NCBI RefSeq assembly: GCF_041200175.1
Contig: NZ_CP165727.1
Location: forward strand, 8,054,001 to 8,118,000
Length of the DNA: 64,000 nucleotides
Direction of reading: 5' to 3'
DNA from: Streptomyces sp. R33
GTDB taxonomy: Bacteria > Actinomycetota > Actinomycetes > Streptomycetales > Streptomycetaceae
Positions 1 to 11,791 of this stretch are shown here, piece after piece. Within the stretch, counting starts at the first letter, position 1. Each line of letters starts with the position of its first letter. The notes below the pieces were generated by a model. The model was not told the DNA's origin. It did no database searches and worked only from the letters and a program-made list of their open reading frames with translations. The position numbers and the translations under genes are program-made.

Positions 1-2
1 GT

Positions 3-860
3 TCCGCCGGAACCCGGCTGCTCGTGGTCCTCGAACGCTTCAGCGCTCCGGCGCCGCCCGACCCGGCCGGCCACAGCCCCGCGAAGCCGCAGCCGCCCCG
101 GCCGGCCGGCCCGCGGCCCGACGCCGCGGCCGAGCTCCGGGGCGTCACCTTCGCCTACGGCCCCGGCGCGGCTCCCGTGCTCGACGGCCTCGACCTGGCG
201 GTGCGCCCGGGGGAGCACCTCGCGGTGGTCGGACCGAGCGGTATCGGCAAGTCCACGCTCACCGCCCTGCTGGCCGGAATGCTGTCACCCGACGCGGGAT
301 CGGTCCTCGTCGCCGGCGAGGCCGCCCGCCGGGGACCGGGGGCCACCGGCCCGGACCCGCGGCGGACCCTGCTGCCGCAGCAGGCCTACGTGTTCACCGG
401 CACCGTACGGGAGAACCTGACCCACCTCGCCGCTGCCCCGGGCACCCCCGGGCCCGGCGACGCCCGGCTGCAGCGCGCCGTCCGTGCCCTCGGGCTGGAC
501 GAGCTCGTGGCACGGCTCGGCGGCCTGGACGCCGAGGTGTCCCCCCGGCTGCTGTCCCGGGGCGAGAGCCAGCAGCTCGCACTCGCCGCCGCCTACCTCT
601 CGCCCGCCCCGCTGCTGCTGCTCGACGAGGCCACCTGCCACCTGGACCCGGCTGCCGAGGAGCGTGCCGAACGGGCCCTCGCGGACCGTCCCGGGACCCT
701 CGTCGTCGTGGCCCACCGCGTCTCGTCCGCGGCCCGCGCCGACCGGGTCCTCGTCCTCGACGGGACCCGCGCCGTCTGCGGCACGCATGAAGACCTCCCC
801 GCCAGGTCACCCCTGTACCGCGATCTGGTGGGGAGGTGGAACCAGGCCGCGGACGAGTGA
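3..860 (+). CDS. ABC exporter, ATP-binding (C-terminal) part, 5' truncated by window edge
   Basis: This is the nucleotide-binding half of a type I ABC exporter that continues upstream of the window, because the frame is open from base 3 and the GTG at 24 lies inside the gene. After a proline-rich linker come the Walker A loop GPSGIGKST, the Q-loop in LLPQQAYVFTGT, Walker B PLLLLDEATCHLD and the switch histidine in VVVAHR. The ABC signature is degenerate, reading LLSRGESQQ instead of LSGGQ, as in some half-transporters that pair with a canonical partner. The membrane domain and any partner lie off the left edge, so the substrate cannot be inferred. It converges with the regulator gene that follows. 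Confidence 0.85.
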   Translation, partial: SAGTRLLVVLERFSAPAPPDPAGHSPAKPQPPRPAGPRPDAAAELRGVTFAYGPGAAPVLDGLDLAVRPGEHLAVVGPSGIGKSTLTALLAGMLSPDAGSVLVAGEAARRGPGATGPDPRRTLLPQQAYVFTGTVRENLTHLAAAPGTPGPGDARLQRAVRALGLDELVARLGGLDAEVSPRLLSRGESQQLALAAAYLSPAPLLLLDEATCHLDPAAEERAERALADRPGTLVVVAHRVSSAARADRVLVLDGTRAVCGTHEDLPARSPLYRDLVGRWNQAADE

Positions 861-894
861 CACGGCCGTCGTGCCCGTCCGCGGCGCCCGAGGA

Positions 895-1503
895 TCAGAC
901 CCAGCCGGCCCGCCGGGATATCCGGATCGCGTCGATGAGGTTGCGCGCCCCGGTCTTGCGGGTCGCCGCGGCCATGTAGTTGCGTACCGTCCCGCTCGCC
1001 AGGTGCAGCGTACGGGCGATCTCGGCGATCGAATCGCCCTCCGCGGCCCGGGTCAGCACGCTCAGCTCCCGCGGGCTCAGCGGCACGGGGTCGGCCTCCA
1101 TGAACGCGGAAGCAAGCGAGGCGTCGATGAACCGTTCCCCCGCGGCGACCTTCCGGACCGCCCGTACGAGCCGCCCCGGTGAGCCGTCCTTGTCGACGTA
1201 GCCGCGCGCCTCGGCGCGGAAGGCGCGGTGCAGCTGCCCCGGTGCGTCGGTCGACGCGAGGACCAGGACGGTGGACGGGGAGGCGAGGACCTGGTGGTAC
1301 GCGCGCCCGCCATCGGCGAGGACGGCCGTCGTCCCCGGACAGTCGAGGTCGACGACCGTCACATCTGGTCGTAAGGACTCGGCTTGGCGTGCCGCGGCCC
1401 GCCAGCCCGCCGACGTGACCTCGAAGGAGCCTTCGGATCTCAGGAGGGCGGCCAGTGCCGACCTGACCAGGCTGACGCTGTGCAGGACAAGGACCTTCGT
1501 CAT
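895..1503 (-). CDS. LuxR/NarL-family response regulator, atypical receiver
   Basis: A 202-residue two-domain regulator resembling the DesR type. The N-terminal receiver has a likely phospho-acceptor Asp52 (VVDLDCPG) and the switch lysine in GYVDKD, but the usual acidic pair after the first strand is replaced by L-H-S (residues 7-9). Phosphorylation may therefore be weak or absent. The C-terminal LuxR helix-turn-helix starts at LSPRELSVL and ends with GTVRNYMAAATRKTGARN. The ATG at 1503 has a strong GAGGAG ribosome site. No histidine kinase is adjacent. It could regulate the convergent ABC exporter, but nothing in the sequence proves this. Confidence 0.88.
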   Translation of the reverse strand: MTKVLVLHSVSLVRSALAALLRSEGSFEVTSAGWRAAARQAESLRPDVTVVDLDCPGTTAVLADGGRAYHQVLASPSTVLVLASTDAPGQLHRAFRAEARGYVDKDGSPGRLVRAVRKVAAGERFIDASLASAFMEADPVPLSPRELSVLTRAAEGDSIAEIARTLHLASGTVRNYMAAATRKTGARNLIDAIRISRRAGWV

Positions 1504-1705
1504 CGTGTGCGCTCCTCGGTAGACGTACCAACGGCACCACGGGTGCCCCCATACCGGGCTGATGGAACGTCACTGCGGGGGGCGTGCAGGGGCGCACGGG
1601 CAAGTTGGCCGAGATACCCACGGATTCGGCTTCCCTTCGGCGGGTAACCCTCTTGAGGTCACCCTGTGGGCCCCCGGCACACCGGAGGTCCCACCCAGGC
1701 CCCGC

Positions 1706-2368
1706 TCACCCGTAGGCGACCGTCACCTCACGGAAGCCGAGGGTGCGGAGGAGCCCCTCCAGCATCGCCGTGGTGTTCTTCTCGGCGCGCTCCGCGAGAC
1801 CGCTGTCGCGGGCCGCTTCGTCGATGTGCTGCGCGGCGAGCTTCTGCACGGCCTGCTCACCTGCCGGGTTGTCGGAGAACAGGTCACCGATCCGGTCCAG
1901 CAGGCCGCGCTGCTTCGACACCGCGTACGAGCGGTTCGGGTCGAGGGCGGCCGTGCCGAGCACCGCGTGCGGCAGCCGGATCGACGCTTCGGTGCGGTCG
2001 CCGTTCACGGTGACGTTCCGCTCGCCCAGCCCGCCCAGGTCGACGTAACCGCTGACCGTGCCGGCCCCCACGTACAGGGTGCGCGTTCCGCGGATGGCGT
2101 CCGGCAGAAACGCCGCGTCCTTCTCCAGGTCCACGACCACCTGGAAGTTGCCGACGGCAGCCTCGTAACGGTCCATGTCCTGGATCGACTTGAGCAGAGC
2201 CGGGCCGGAGCGGTCCCGCGTCTCCTCGCCGAAGAGGCTGCCGAATCCCGGAACCGGGCCGAAGCGCGCCACGAGCACGATCAGCACCACGACCACCACG
2301 AGAACGGCCGTGATCCGCCCCCACCACGGGCGCCGCGAGCCGCCCGGACGATCAGAAGAGGTTTCCAT
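1706..2368 (-). CDS. DUF4230 membrane-anchored protein
   Basis: A 220-residue protein with one N-terminal membrane segment (residues about 18-35, rich in Val/Leu/Ile) followed by an extracytoplasmic domain. The pattern FQVVVDLEKDAAFLP, GYVDLGGLGERNV and the closing amphipathic helix ending LGFREVTVAYG match DUF4230 proteins of Actinobacteria, whose function is unknown. It lies alone on the minus strand about 50 bp downstream of the NADH dehydrogenase gene, so cotranscription with it is possible. Confidence 0.75.
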   Translation of the reverse strand: METSSDRPGGSRRPWWGRITAVLVVVVVLIVLVARFGPVPGFGSLFGEETRDRSGPALLKSIQDMDRYEAAVGNFQVVVDLEKDAAFLPDAIRGTRTLYVGAGTVSGYVDLGGLGERNVTVNGDRTEASIRLPHAVLGTAALDPNRSYAVSKQRGLLDRIGDLFSDNPAGEQAVQKLAAQHIDEAARDSGLAERAEKNTTAMLEGLLRTLGFREVTVAYG

Positions 2369-2419
2369 ACTCCGCGAGTACCCCGTGGACGCCGAGCCAG
2401 CCCGCGAAGCCGGCCACCG

Positions 2420-3808
2420 CTAAGGCAGGCGCCCCGCACGAAGGGAAGCCGAGTGTGCGCGAACCTGTTCGGGCGTCAGGTACGCGTCGGTGTGCTCGAA
2501 CTCCCGCAGCGCCGGTGGCCTCCACGCCTGGAAGCCCGTCCGTACGAAGTCGTCGCCCGCGACCGCGTTGAGGAGCCAGTTCGTCAGCACCCTCGTCCTG
2601 GCCACATGGGTGCGCAGCGCCGCCCAGTGGTACCCGCGGGCCACCGCCTGCGCGGGCATTCCGCGCAGCTCGATGCCGAGCGGCCTGGAGACTCCGTCGC
2701 GTCCGCCCAGGTCGACCACCAGCCCGAGGTCCTCGTGCCGGTAGGGCCGCAGCGGCCGGTTGCGTAGGGTCGCGATGAGGTTGTCGGCGGCCCTGCGCCC
2801 CTGCCGCTGAGCGTGCTGGGCAGTGGGCGGGCAGACGGCCCCGTCCCGGCCTGCGGCGAGGTCGGGGACCGCGGCCGCGTCGCCGAGCGCGAGGACTCCG
2901 GGACGGCCGGGTACCGTCAGGTCGGGGGAGACCACGAGCCGTCCGTGATCGGTGTCGGCCTCCAAGGTGGCGATGAGCGGGCTGGCGGCCACCCCGGCGG
3001 TCCAGATCAGGGTGCGGGTGCGCAGGACACGCCCGTCGGTGAGCGTCACCTCGTCCGGCCCGGCCTTGGCGACGGACACGCCGAGCGACACCTCGATGCC
3101 GCGCCTCCTCAGCACGTCGAGCGCCGATGCGCCGAGGGCTTCGCCGAGTTCGGGCATCAGCGTCGGCGCGATGTCCACGAGGTGCCAGCGGATCTGCCGC
3201 GGGTCCAGGCGCGGGTAGCGCCGGACCGCGTGGTGGGTGAGCCGCTGCAGGCAGGCCGCCGTCTCGGTGCCGGCGTAGCCGCCGCCCACGACGACGAAGC
3301 GGAGCCGGGACGCCCGCTCCGCCTCATCCTCGCAGGCATCGGCGAGATCGAGCTGCGCGATGACGTGATCGCGCAGGTGGGCGGCCTCCGCGAGGGTCTT
3401 CATACCGCGGGCGTGCTCGGCGAGCCCGGGGATGTCGAAGGAGCGGGTGACGCTGCCGGGGGCCAGGACCAGGTGGTCGTAGGCCAGCGGGGTCAGCTCG
3501 CCGGAGATCTTCCGTACGACGCACACCTTCGCCCGGGTGTCCACGCCGACGGCGCCGCCGGGAACGATGCGGGTACGGTGCCGGCGGCTGCGGCGCAGGG
3601 ACACGGCGATCGACTGCGGTGTCAGCACCCCGGCGGCCACCTGCGGCAGCAGCGGCAGGTACAGCTGGAAGGAGGACGGGGTGACGAGGGTGATCTCCGC
3701 TTCGGCGGGGGAGAGGCGCCGCTCGAGGCGGCGTACGCACTCCACACCGGCGAAGCCGGCACCCACCACCAGGATCCTCGGACGTGCCACGGCTGCCACG
3801 GATGTCAT
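2420..3808 (-). CDS. Type II NADH dehydrogenase / FAD-dependent pyridine nucleotide-disulphide oxidoreductase
   Basis: A 462-residue flavoprotein of the Ndh-2 family, which oxidises NADH and passes electrons to the quinone pool without pumping protons. The FAD-binding loop GAGFAGVE is at the N-terminus, the NAD-binding loop VVVGGGYAGTE lies mid-protein, and ALGDAAAV is the second FAD contact. The C-terminal region (about residues 400-450) is where Ndh-2 enzymes associate with the membrane. The ATG at 3808 has a GGGAAGGGA ribosome site. A 40-codon membrane peptide gene lies just upstream on the same strand. Confidence 0.88.
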   Translation of the reverse strand: MTSVAAVARPRILVVGAGFAGVECVRRLERRLSPAEAEITLVTPSSFQLYLPLLPQVAAGVLTPQSIAVSLRRSRRHRTRIVPGGAVGVDTRAKVCVVRKISGELTPLAYDHLVLAPGSVTRSFDIPGLAEHARGMKTLAEAAHLRDHVIAQLDLADACEDEAERASRLRFVVVGGGYAGTETAACLQRLTHHAVRRYPRLDPRQIRWHLVDIAPTLMPELGEALGASALDVLRRRGIEVSLGVSVAKAGPDEVTLTDGRVLRTRTLIWTAGVAASPLIATLEADTDHGRLVVSPDLTVPGRPGVLALGDAAAVPDLAAGRDGAVCPPTAQHAQRQGRRAADNLIATLRNRPLRPYRHEDLGLVVDLGGRDGVSRPLGIELRGMPAQAVARGYHWAALRTHVARTRVLTNWLLNAVAGDDFVRTGFQAWRPPALREFEHTDAYLTPEQVRAHSASLRAGRLP

Positions 3809-3877
3809 GGTGTTGTTCCCTTCCCGGGCCTGCTGGGTCCACTGACTCCTTGCGCGTCTGCCCCGGAGGCGTGAGTC

Positions 3878-4000
3878 CTACCGGTGGCGGGCCAGGGTGC
3901 GGACGAGGACCAGGAGCGCGAAGGCGATGACGATCAGGTGGAACCAGGCGGGGCCGGGCGCCGGGGTCAGGGCCAGGGAAGCGAGCGCATTCGGTGTCAT
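3878..4000 (-). CDS. Small single-pass membrane peptide (40 aa)
   Basis: A 40-codon frame from ATG 4000 to TAG at 3878-3880 encodes a peptide with a short polar start, one hydrophobic helix (HLIVIAFALLVLVRTL) and a basic end (ARHR), as expected for a small inner-membrane protein. It sits between an RsbW-like ATPase gene and the NADH dehydrogenase gene, on the same strand. A purine-rich GGGAGA lies rather far upstream, so translation is not certain. I do not recognise a family. Confidence 0.45.
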   Translation of the reverse strand: MTPNALASLALTPAPGPAWFHLIVIAFALLVLVRTLARHR

Positions 4001-4069
4001 ACCGCGCGGGTGCCCCGGTCTCCCGGAATGACACTCCGTACGGGAACACGGGGCCGGCGGCCCGCCGGG

Positions 4070-4534
4070 TCACCGGCTGCTGGGCCTGCCCGAGGTCAGC
4101 CGCGATGCCTCGATCTCGGCCCAGACGGCCTTGCCGTTGTCATGGACGTGGGTGCCCCAGCGATCGGAGAGGCGCTCCACTATGTGGAGGCCGTGGCCGC
4201 CGGGGAGTCCGCGCTGCGGGGAGGGGTGGCGGTGGGGCAGTGTCGTCGTGCCGTCGAAGACCTCGATGCGCAGGACCTCGCCGGCCGAGACCACGAGTTC
4301 GATGCAACCACCCGCGTGCAGTGAGGCGTTGGTGAGCAGCTCGGAGACGAGGAGCAGGGCGTCCTCGGCGGTCGCGTTGCCGTCCCAGCCCCAGTCCTGC
4401 AGGGCCCGGCGTGTGAAGTCGCGGCCCTTGGCCACGTGGCCGCGGACGCCCGAGAGGGCGAGCCGACGGCGCTGTGCCACGGCGGAAGGCCCGGCGTGCA
4501 GTGGATCGCCGGTTCCCGGTCCGATGGTTTCCAC
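4070..4534 (-). CDS. RsbW-like ATP-binding anti-sigma/serine kinase protein
   Basis: A 154-residue GHKL-fold ATPase of the kind that acts as an anti-sigma factor or as a kinase of STAS antagonists in Streptomyces. The N box LLVSELLTNASLHAG, the G1 region EVFDGTTTLPH and the G2 loop GGHGLHIVERLSD are clear. There is no sensor or membrane domain, so it should be cytosolic. The GTG at 4534 has a GAGG ribosome site. It lies downstream of the MEDS-ATPase gene and is one of three such ATPases within 4 kb, suggesting partner switching with the neighbouring sigma and STAS proteins. Confidence 0.85.
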   Translation of the reverse strand: METIGPGTGDPLHAGPSAVAQRRRLALSGVRGHVAKGRDFTRRALQDWGWDGNATAEDALLLVSELLTNASLHAGGCIELVVSAGEVLRIEVFDGTTTLPHRHPSPQRGLPGGHGLHIVERLSDRWGTHVHDNGKAVWAEIEASRLTSGRPSSR

Positions 4535-4697
4535 TGCGGTACCTCACCCCCACCGTTGACACTGGTCTCTCTGCTCGTCGGGACCCTCGTGGTTCCGATC
4601 GGCCCCCCGCCCGGTCCCGCTGTCGCGAACCTCGCTCATGTCCCCGTGGAGGGGGACACTCGAGCATGGCCGTGACAGTTTAGGGGAACCGCCGGTC

Positions 4698-5645
4698 TCA
4701 GGCACATGTCATGTGCATCCTCAGAGTGAGGCCGGTGTCCGAGGCGCGGATCTCGACCAGGTCGCACAGCTGATGGATCATCCACAGGCCGCGGCCCCCG
4801 TTGGCCGATGCCAGGGAGGGGCGGCGGCGCCCCGCCAGCGGGTCGGCCAGATGACCGCCATCGCGGATCTCGGCCACCACCCCGGTTCCGTCGGTGCTCC
4901 ACAGCCGCAGCGATCCGCTCCCTCCGCCGTGGGCGAGGGAGTTCGCGGCGGCCTCGCTGACCGCGATGATGAGATCGCCGCGCCGGGCCGTGCTCAGGGC
5001 CGTGCCGCGGGCCCATGCCCCCGTGTAGGCGCGCACCTCGCCCAACTCACCGTGGGTGTACCCGAACCGGGGCACACCCCCGTCCGGTTCGGGCAGCGGG
5101 CGATCGCAGTCGGCCCAGACCACCGAGGGGTCGGCGTACTCCGCGCTGGGCAGGTTCTTGTCCTCCACGATGACGGTGGGGTGGGTACGCCGGGCGTCGG
5201 ACACCACTGCGGCCGGCAGGCCCGGTACGTCGTACGGGCACAGGATGGTGGCCCCTCGTCCTGCGAAGGCGGTGTTGATGAGGGCCTCGTGGCGCGTGGC
5301 CTCCAGTACCTCCGCCTGCGTGCGTCCGGGCCAGATCGGCTCGCCGACGATCCGGGCCGGCCGGCCCGCGTGCCGGTCGGCGAATTCCTGCAGGGCGGCC
5401 AGGATGCGGCCGGGGTTGCGGCCCAGCTGCGTCATGTCCGTCCAGGTGACCTCGGCCGCATCGACGCCGAGGCCGTCGCGCAGAGACTCCAGGCGAGGGG
5501 CGGGCACGGCCACGAGCACCGGCTCATCGGCCGCGAGGGCGGCCCGTACGAACCCGCCCACTCCCGCCAGGTACTCCGCCTGGCCCCGGTAGAACAAGGC
5601 GGGGTGGACGAAGCCCCCGGGGGCGGACGCAGATACGTTCATCAT
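4698..5645 (-). CDS. MEDS-domain sensor fused to RsbW-like ATPase
   Basis: A 315-residue protein. Residues 1-170 form a MEDS (DcmR-type sensory) domain, with HPALFYRGQAEYLAGVGGF and the conserved ATILCPYD strand. Residues 195-315 form a GHKL ATPase with N box VSEAAANSLAHGG and G2 loop GGRGLWMIHQLCDLV. This architecture is common in Streptomyces anti-sigma regulators that sense an unknown signal. I start at the ATG at 5645, which overlaps the upstream stop as ATGA, rather than at the longer reading to 5669. It forms an operon with the STAS and sigma genes, so it probably controls that sigma factor. Confidence 0.87.
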   Translation of the reverse strand: MMNVSASAPGGFVHPALFYRGQAEYLAGVGGFVRAALAADEPVLVAVPAPRLESLRDGLGVDAAEVTWTDMTQLGRNPGRILAALQEFADRHAGRPARIVGEPIWPGRTQAEVLEATRHEALINTAFAGRGATILCPYDVPGLPAAVVSDARRTHPTVIVEDKNLPSAEYADPSVVWADCDRPLPEPDGGVPRFGYTHGELGEVRAYTGAWARGTALSTARRGDLIIAVSEAAANSLAHGGGSGSLRLWSTDGTGVVAEIRDGGHLADPLAGRRRPSLASANGGRGLWMIHQLCDLVEIRASDTGLTLRMHMTCA

Positions 5646-6079
5646 GCGGCGACCTCCAGCGCGGCACATTCGTCCGGGAACATCTCCACTACCTTGCGGA
5701 GCGAGTACGGCGGGTGGTGGAGCAGCAGACGACGGCCCTGTCCCCTTACGGTGGCGTTCGCCCGTACCAGGGCGGCGACGGCGGCGGCGTCGAGGAAGGC
5801 AACGCCGGAGAGGTCGAGATGGACGACCGGGCCGGGGATCCGGGTGACGACGCCGAGCGCCGCAGCCAGGATCGGCCGGGTGCCGAGGTCGCAGCTGCCG
5901 TGCAACAGGGCGCCGGGACGATCACGCAGCGGCTGGGCGGTGAGCGGCCGCGGCGCACCGGTCCCGTCGTTGCCGGCACCCGCGCACCGCACGACGGCGT
6001 CCGCCCACATCGCGTCTTCGTAGAGCGCCTGTGCGCCGACGGGCGGGAGGGGGCCGTCGTGTCGGTGGGCCGGTGCCAT
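5642..6079 (-). CDS. STAS-domain (anti-anti-sigma-like) protein lacking the phospho-serine
   Basis: A 145-residue protein with a STAS core in its C-terminal two thirds (PGPVVHLDLSGVAFLDAAAVAAL). In RsbV/SpoIIAA-type antagonists the position after the conserved Asp is a phosphorylated Ser/Thr (D-S/T-S/T). Here it reads D-A-A-A, so RsbW-type phosphorylation seems impossible. It could be a constitutive antagonist or a non-switching binding partner. It begins 9 bp after the sigma-factor stop and overlaps the MEDS-ATPase by ATGA, making a three-gene operon. Confidence 0.83.
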   Translation of the reverse strand: MAPAHRHDGPLPPVGAQALYEDAMWADAVVRCAGAGNDGTGAPRPLTAQPLRDRPGALLHGSCDLGTRPILAAALGVVTRIPGPVVHLDLSGVAFLDAAAVAALVRANATVRGQGRRLLLHHPPYSLRKVVEMFPDECAALEVAA

Positions 6080-6088
6080 GTCCGTTGC

Positions 6089-7024
6089 CTAGACCGAGAG
6101 CATTCCGGCGCGCAGCCGGGTCAGGGTCCGCGACAGCAGGCGCGAGACCTGCATCTGGGAGATGCCGAGTTCGGCGCCGATCTCGGCCTGGGTCTTTTCC
6201 TGGCCGAAGCGCAGCCGGAGGATCAGCCGGTCGCGTTCGTCCAGCTGCTCCAGCAGGGGGGCCAGGGTGTGGAACTCCTCGAAGAGTTCCATGGCGGGGT
6301 CGAGGTCGCCGAGCCGCTCCGCCAGCGGCCGTGTCGTCCGGCTCGAGGAGGTCGCGGGCTCGTCACTGTCGGCGCCGGCGGTGTCCAGGGAGCCGCTCGT
6401 GTAGCCGTTGGCGGCGACCAGCCCGTCGATGACCTGTTCCTCGGTCAGTTCGAGGTGCCGGGCGACTTCCCTGACCGTCGGGGCCCGTCCCAGGACGTCG
6501 GTCAGGGTCTCCTGCGCTTTGGCGAGCTCGGAACGCAGTTCCTGCAGACGGCGCGGGACGTGCACGGCCCAGGTGGTGTCGCGGAAGTAGCGTTTGATCT
6601 CACCGGTGATGTAGGGGAGGGCGAGCGTGGAGAACTCGACCTCGCGCTCGGGTTCGTAGCGGTCGATGGCCTTGATGAGACCGATGATGCCGACCTGGAT
6701 GATGTCGTCGATGTCCAGGCCTCCGCCGTGGGCGCGGGCGCGGAAGCGCCGTGCGGCGAACTGCACGAGGGAGAGGTTCATCTCGATCAGGGTGTTGCGG
6801 GCGTACTGGTACTCGCGCGTGCCCTCTTCGAGGTCGCGGAGCCTGGCGAAGAACAGCTTCGAGAGCTCACGCGCGTCGGCAGGTGACGTCTCCCGCGGAT
6901 TCTTCACCTCGGGCAGTGTCACGCCCTGCGGTGGGGCTCCCGTGGTCCCGTCGGCGGGTACAGAGGGCGTGATCTGCACGTCTGTTGCACGAATGGGACT
7001 TACCGCGGTGGCCGAGCGAGACAT
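6089..7024 (-). CDS. SigB/SigF/SigG-type alternative RNA polymerase sigma factor
   Basis: A 311-residue group 3 sigma factor. Region 2 reads LVQFAARRF then DIDDIIQVGIIGLIKAIDRYEP and STLALPYITGEIKRYFRD. Region 3 starts VHVPRRLQELRSEL, and region 4 ends ERDRLILRLRFGQEKTQAEIGAELGISQMQVSRLLSR (shown in parts). This is the stress/development sigma family controlled by partner switching. An N-terminal extension of about 55 residues and a Ser/Thr-rich insert between regions 3 and 4 (about residues 215-235) are longer than in Bacillus SigB. The start has a GGGAGGG ribosome site. It heads the operon with the STAS and MEDS-ATPase genes. Confidence 0.92.
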   Translation of the reverse strand: MSRSATAVSPIRATDVQITPSVPADGTTGAPPQGVTLPEVKNPRETSPADARELSKLFFARLRDLEEGTREYQYARNTLIEMNLSLVQFAARRFRARAHGGGLDIDDIIQVGIIGLIKAIDRYEPEREVEFSTLALPYITGEIKRYFRDTTWAVHVPRRLQELRSELAKAQETLTDVLGRAPTVREVARHLELTEEQVIDGLVAANGYTSGSLDTAGADSDEPATSSSRTTRPLAERLGDLDPAMELFEEFHTLAPLLEQLDERDRLILRLRFGQEKTQAEIGAELGISQMQVSRLLSRTLTRLRAGMLSV

Positions 7025-7245
7025 GGTGGCCGTTCCCTCCCGATTGACTGACGGCTGCCTGGGCGCTCATGCCCCGGATACTCGTTCTCACACGGCTCGC
7101 GCGAGATCATTTTTATCGGACGCCCGCCGGGGTGGCCGTGTCGGCTGCCGGGTACGGAGTGCTCGGTCCCGGCGCTTCCGAACGGCCGAGGGGAAGGCAT
7201 ACTCCCTTGCGGAGGCCGTACAGGTGACGATCCGGGGAGGCGGAC

Positions 7246-7593
7246 ATGACCGGAGCAGGGGACACGCACCACGAAGGCGTGGTCGGGGACGGCTACCCGG
7301 CCGGGGCCGGGTGGGTGGTGGCCGCGCACGGGGAGCTCGACCAGGACACGCTGGCCCCTCTCGAGGAGGCGCTCCGCTCGGCCGCGGACGAGCACCGGGT
7401 GGTGGTGCTGGACGCCGGCTCCGTCACCTTCGGCGACTCGTCGTTCCTGAACCTGCTGCTGCGGGTGCACCATCTGACCGCCCTGCGGATCGCCGCCCCC
7501 GGAGAGCAGCTCCGCCGGCTCTTCGCCCTGACGGGCGCCGATACGGTCCTGTCCCTGTACCCGAGCGTCGAAGACGCGGTCGGCGGGTCATGA
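7246..7593 (+). CDS. STAS-domain anti-sigma factor antagonist
   Basis: A 115-residue single STAS domain. Unlike the STAS protein at 5.6-6.1 kb, it keeps the phosphorylatable serines in VTFGDSSFLNLL, so it is a plausible substrate of one of the nearby RsbW-like kinases and of the SpoIIE phosphatase at 11.8 kb. It is transcribed divergently from the sigma-factor operon across 221 bp. Its 3' end overlaps the end of the convergent ATPase gene by 6 bp. Confidence 0.85.
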   Translation: MTGAGDTHHEGVVGDGYPAGAGWVVAAHGELDQDTLAPLEEALRSAADEHRVVVLDAGSVTFGDSSFLNLLLRVHHLTALRIAAPGEQLRRLFALTGADTVLSLYPSVEDAVGGS

Positions 7594-8175
7594 CCGCAGT
7601 GGCCCGCCCCGGTCGGCCGGCGGGCCGGTGTGGGGGTCGGCCCCGCAGTGGGGGCGGAAACAGGCCGTGATCGCCTTGCCGCCGTGGCACGCGTGAATGT
7701 CCCACGAGTCCGCCAGGGTGGTGACGATCCCCAGCCCCCGGCCGGAGGTGGCGCCGGCATCGGCCTCCGCATCGGCCGGCCGCGCGCCGGGCAGCCGCGG
7801 ATCGGAGTCGGCGACGCTGACATGGAGGCACCGGCCGTCCCACGTCAGCACGAGATGGGCGGTGCCGGCGGCGTGCAGGTGGGCGTTGGTGACGAGTTCG
7901 GAGACGCTGAGGAGTACGGAGTGCACCGTGTCCGCGGCCGAATCGTCCCAGGGCAGCGACGCCAGGTGCCCGGCGGTCCACTGCCGCGCCGCCCATACGC
8001 CCCTCGATACCGGAAACGAGCGTGCCCAGCCCACGACCTTGACCGACAACGCCCTCACCCCTTTTCGTCGTTTGTGTCCTTCGTCACCGATTCGTCTACC
8101 CTCTGACCGCCCCCGCATCCGCGGCTTCCGCGTCAGTGTGCGGAAGCGCTGCTTCAGAGTGATCCGTCGTGCCAT
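7588..8175 (-). CDS. RsbW-like ATP-binding protein with basic N-terminal extension
   Basis: A 195-residue GHKL ATPase. The first 45 residues are strongly basic (MARRITLKQRFRTLTRKPR and following), then the ATPase core shows N box LLSVSELVTNAHLHAAG and G2 loop SGRGLGIVTTLADSW. The ATG at 8175 is preceded by GGAAGGA, which favours the long form over internal starts. The basic tail could contact nucleic acid or membrane. It converges on the STAS gene and diverges from the hybrid kinase gene across 60 bp, so all three may belong to one signalling circuit. Confidence 0.83.
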   Translation of the reverse strand: MARRITLKQRFRTLTRKPRMRGRSEGRRIGDEGHKRRKGVRALSVKVVGWARSFPVSRGVWAARQWTAGHLASLPWDDSAADTVHSVLLSVSELVTNAHLHAAGTAHLVLTWDGRCLHVSVADSDPRLPGARPADAEADAGATSGRGLGIVTTLADSWDIHACHGGKAITACFRPHCGADPHTGPPADRGGPLRS

Positions 8176-8235
8176 AGGGTCCTTCCGGTCGGCGTTAACC
8201 TTCGTCGACCGGTCGTTTGGCGAAGGGTTTGACGG

Positions 8236-11703
<3,468 letters not shown>

Positions 11704-11791
11704 CCGCCCCGCCCACCCCGTCCGCCCGCGCAGCCACCCCACGGTCCGGCCGCCGGAACCGGGACCGTCCCAGCAAGGAGCCGGAAGCACC

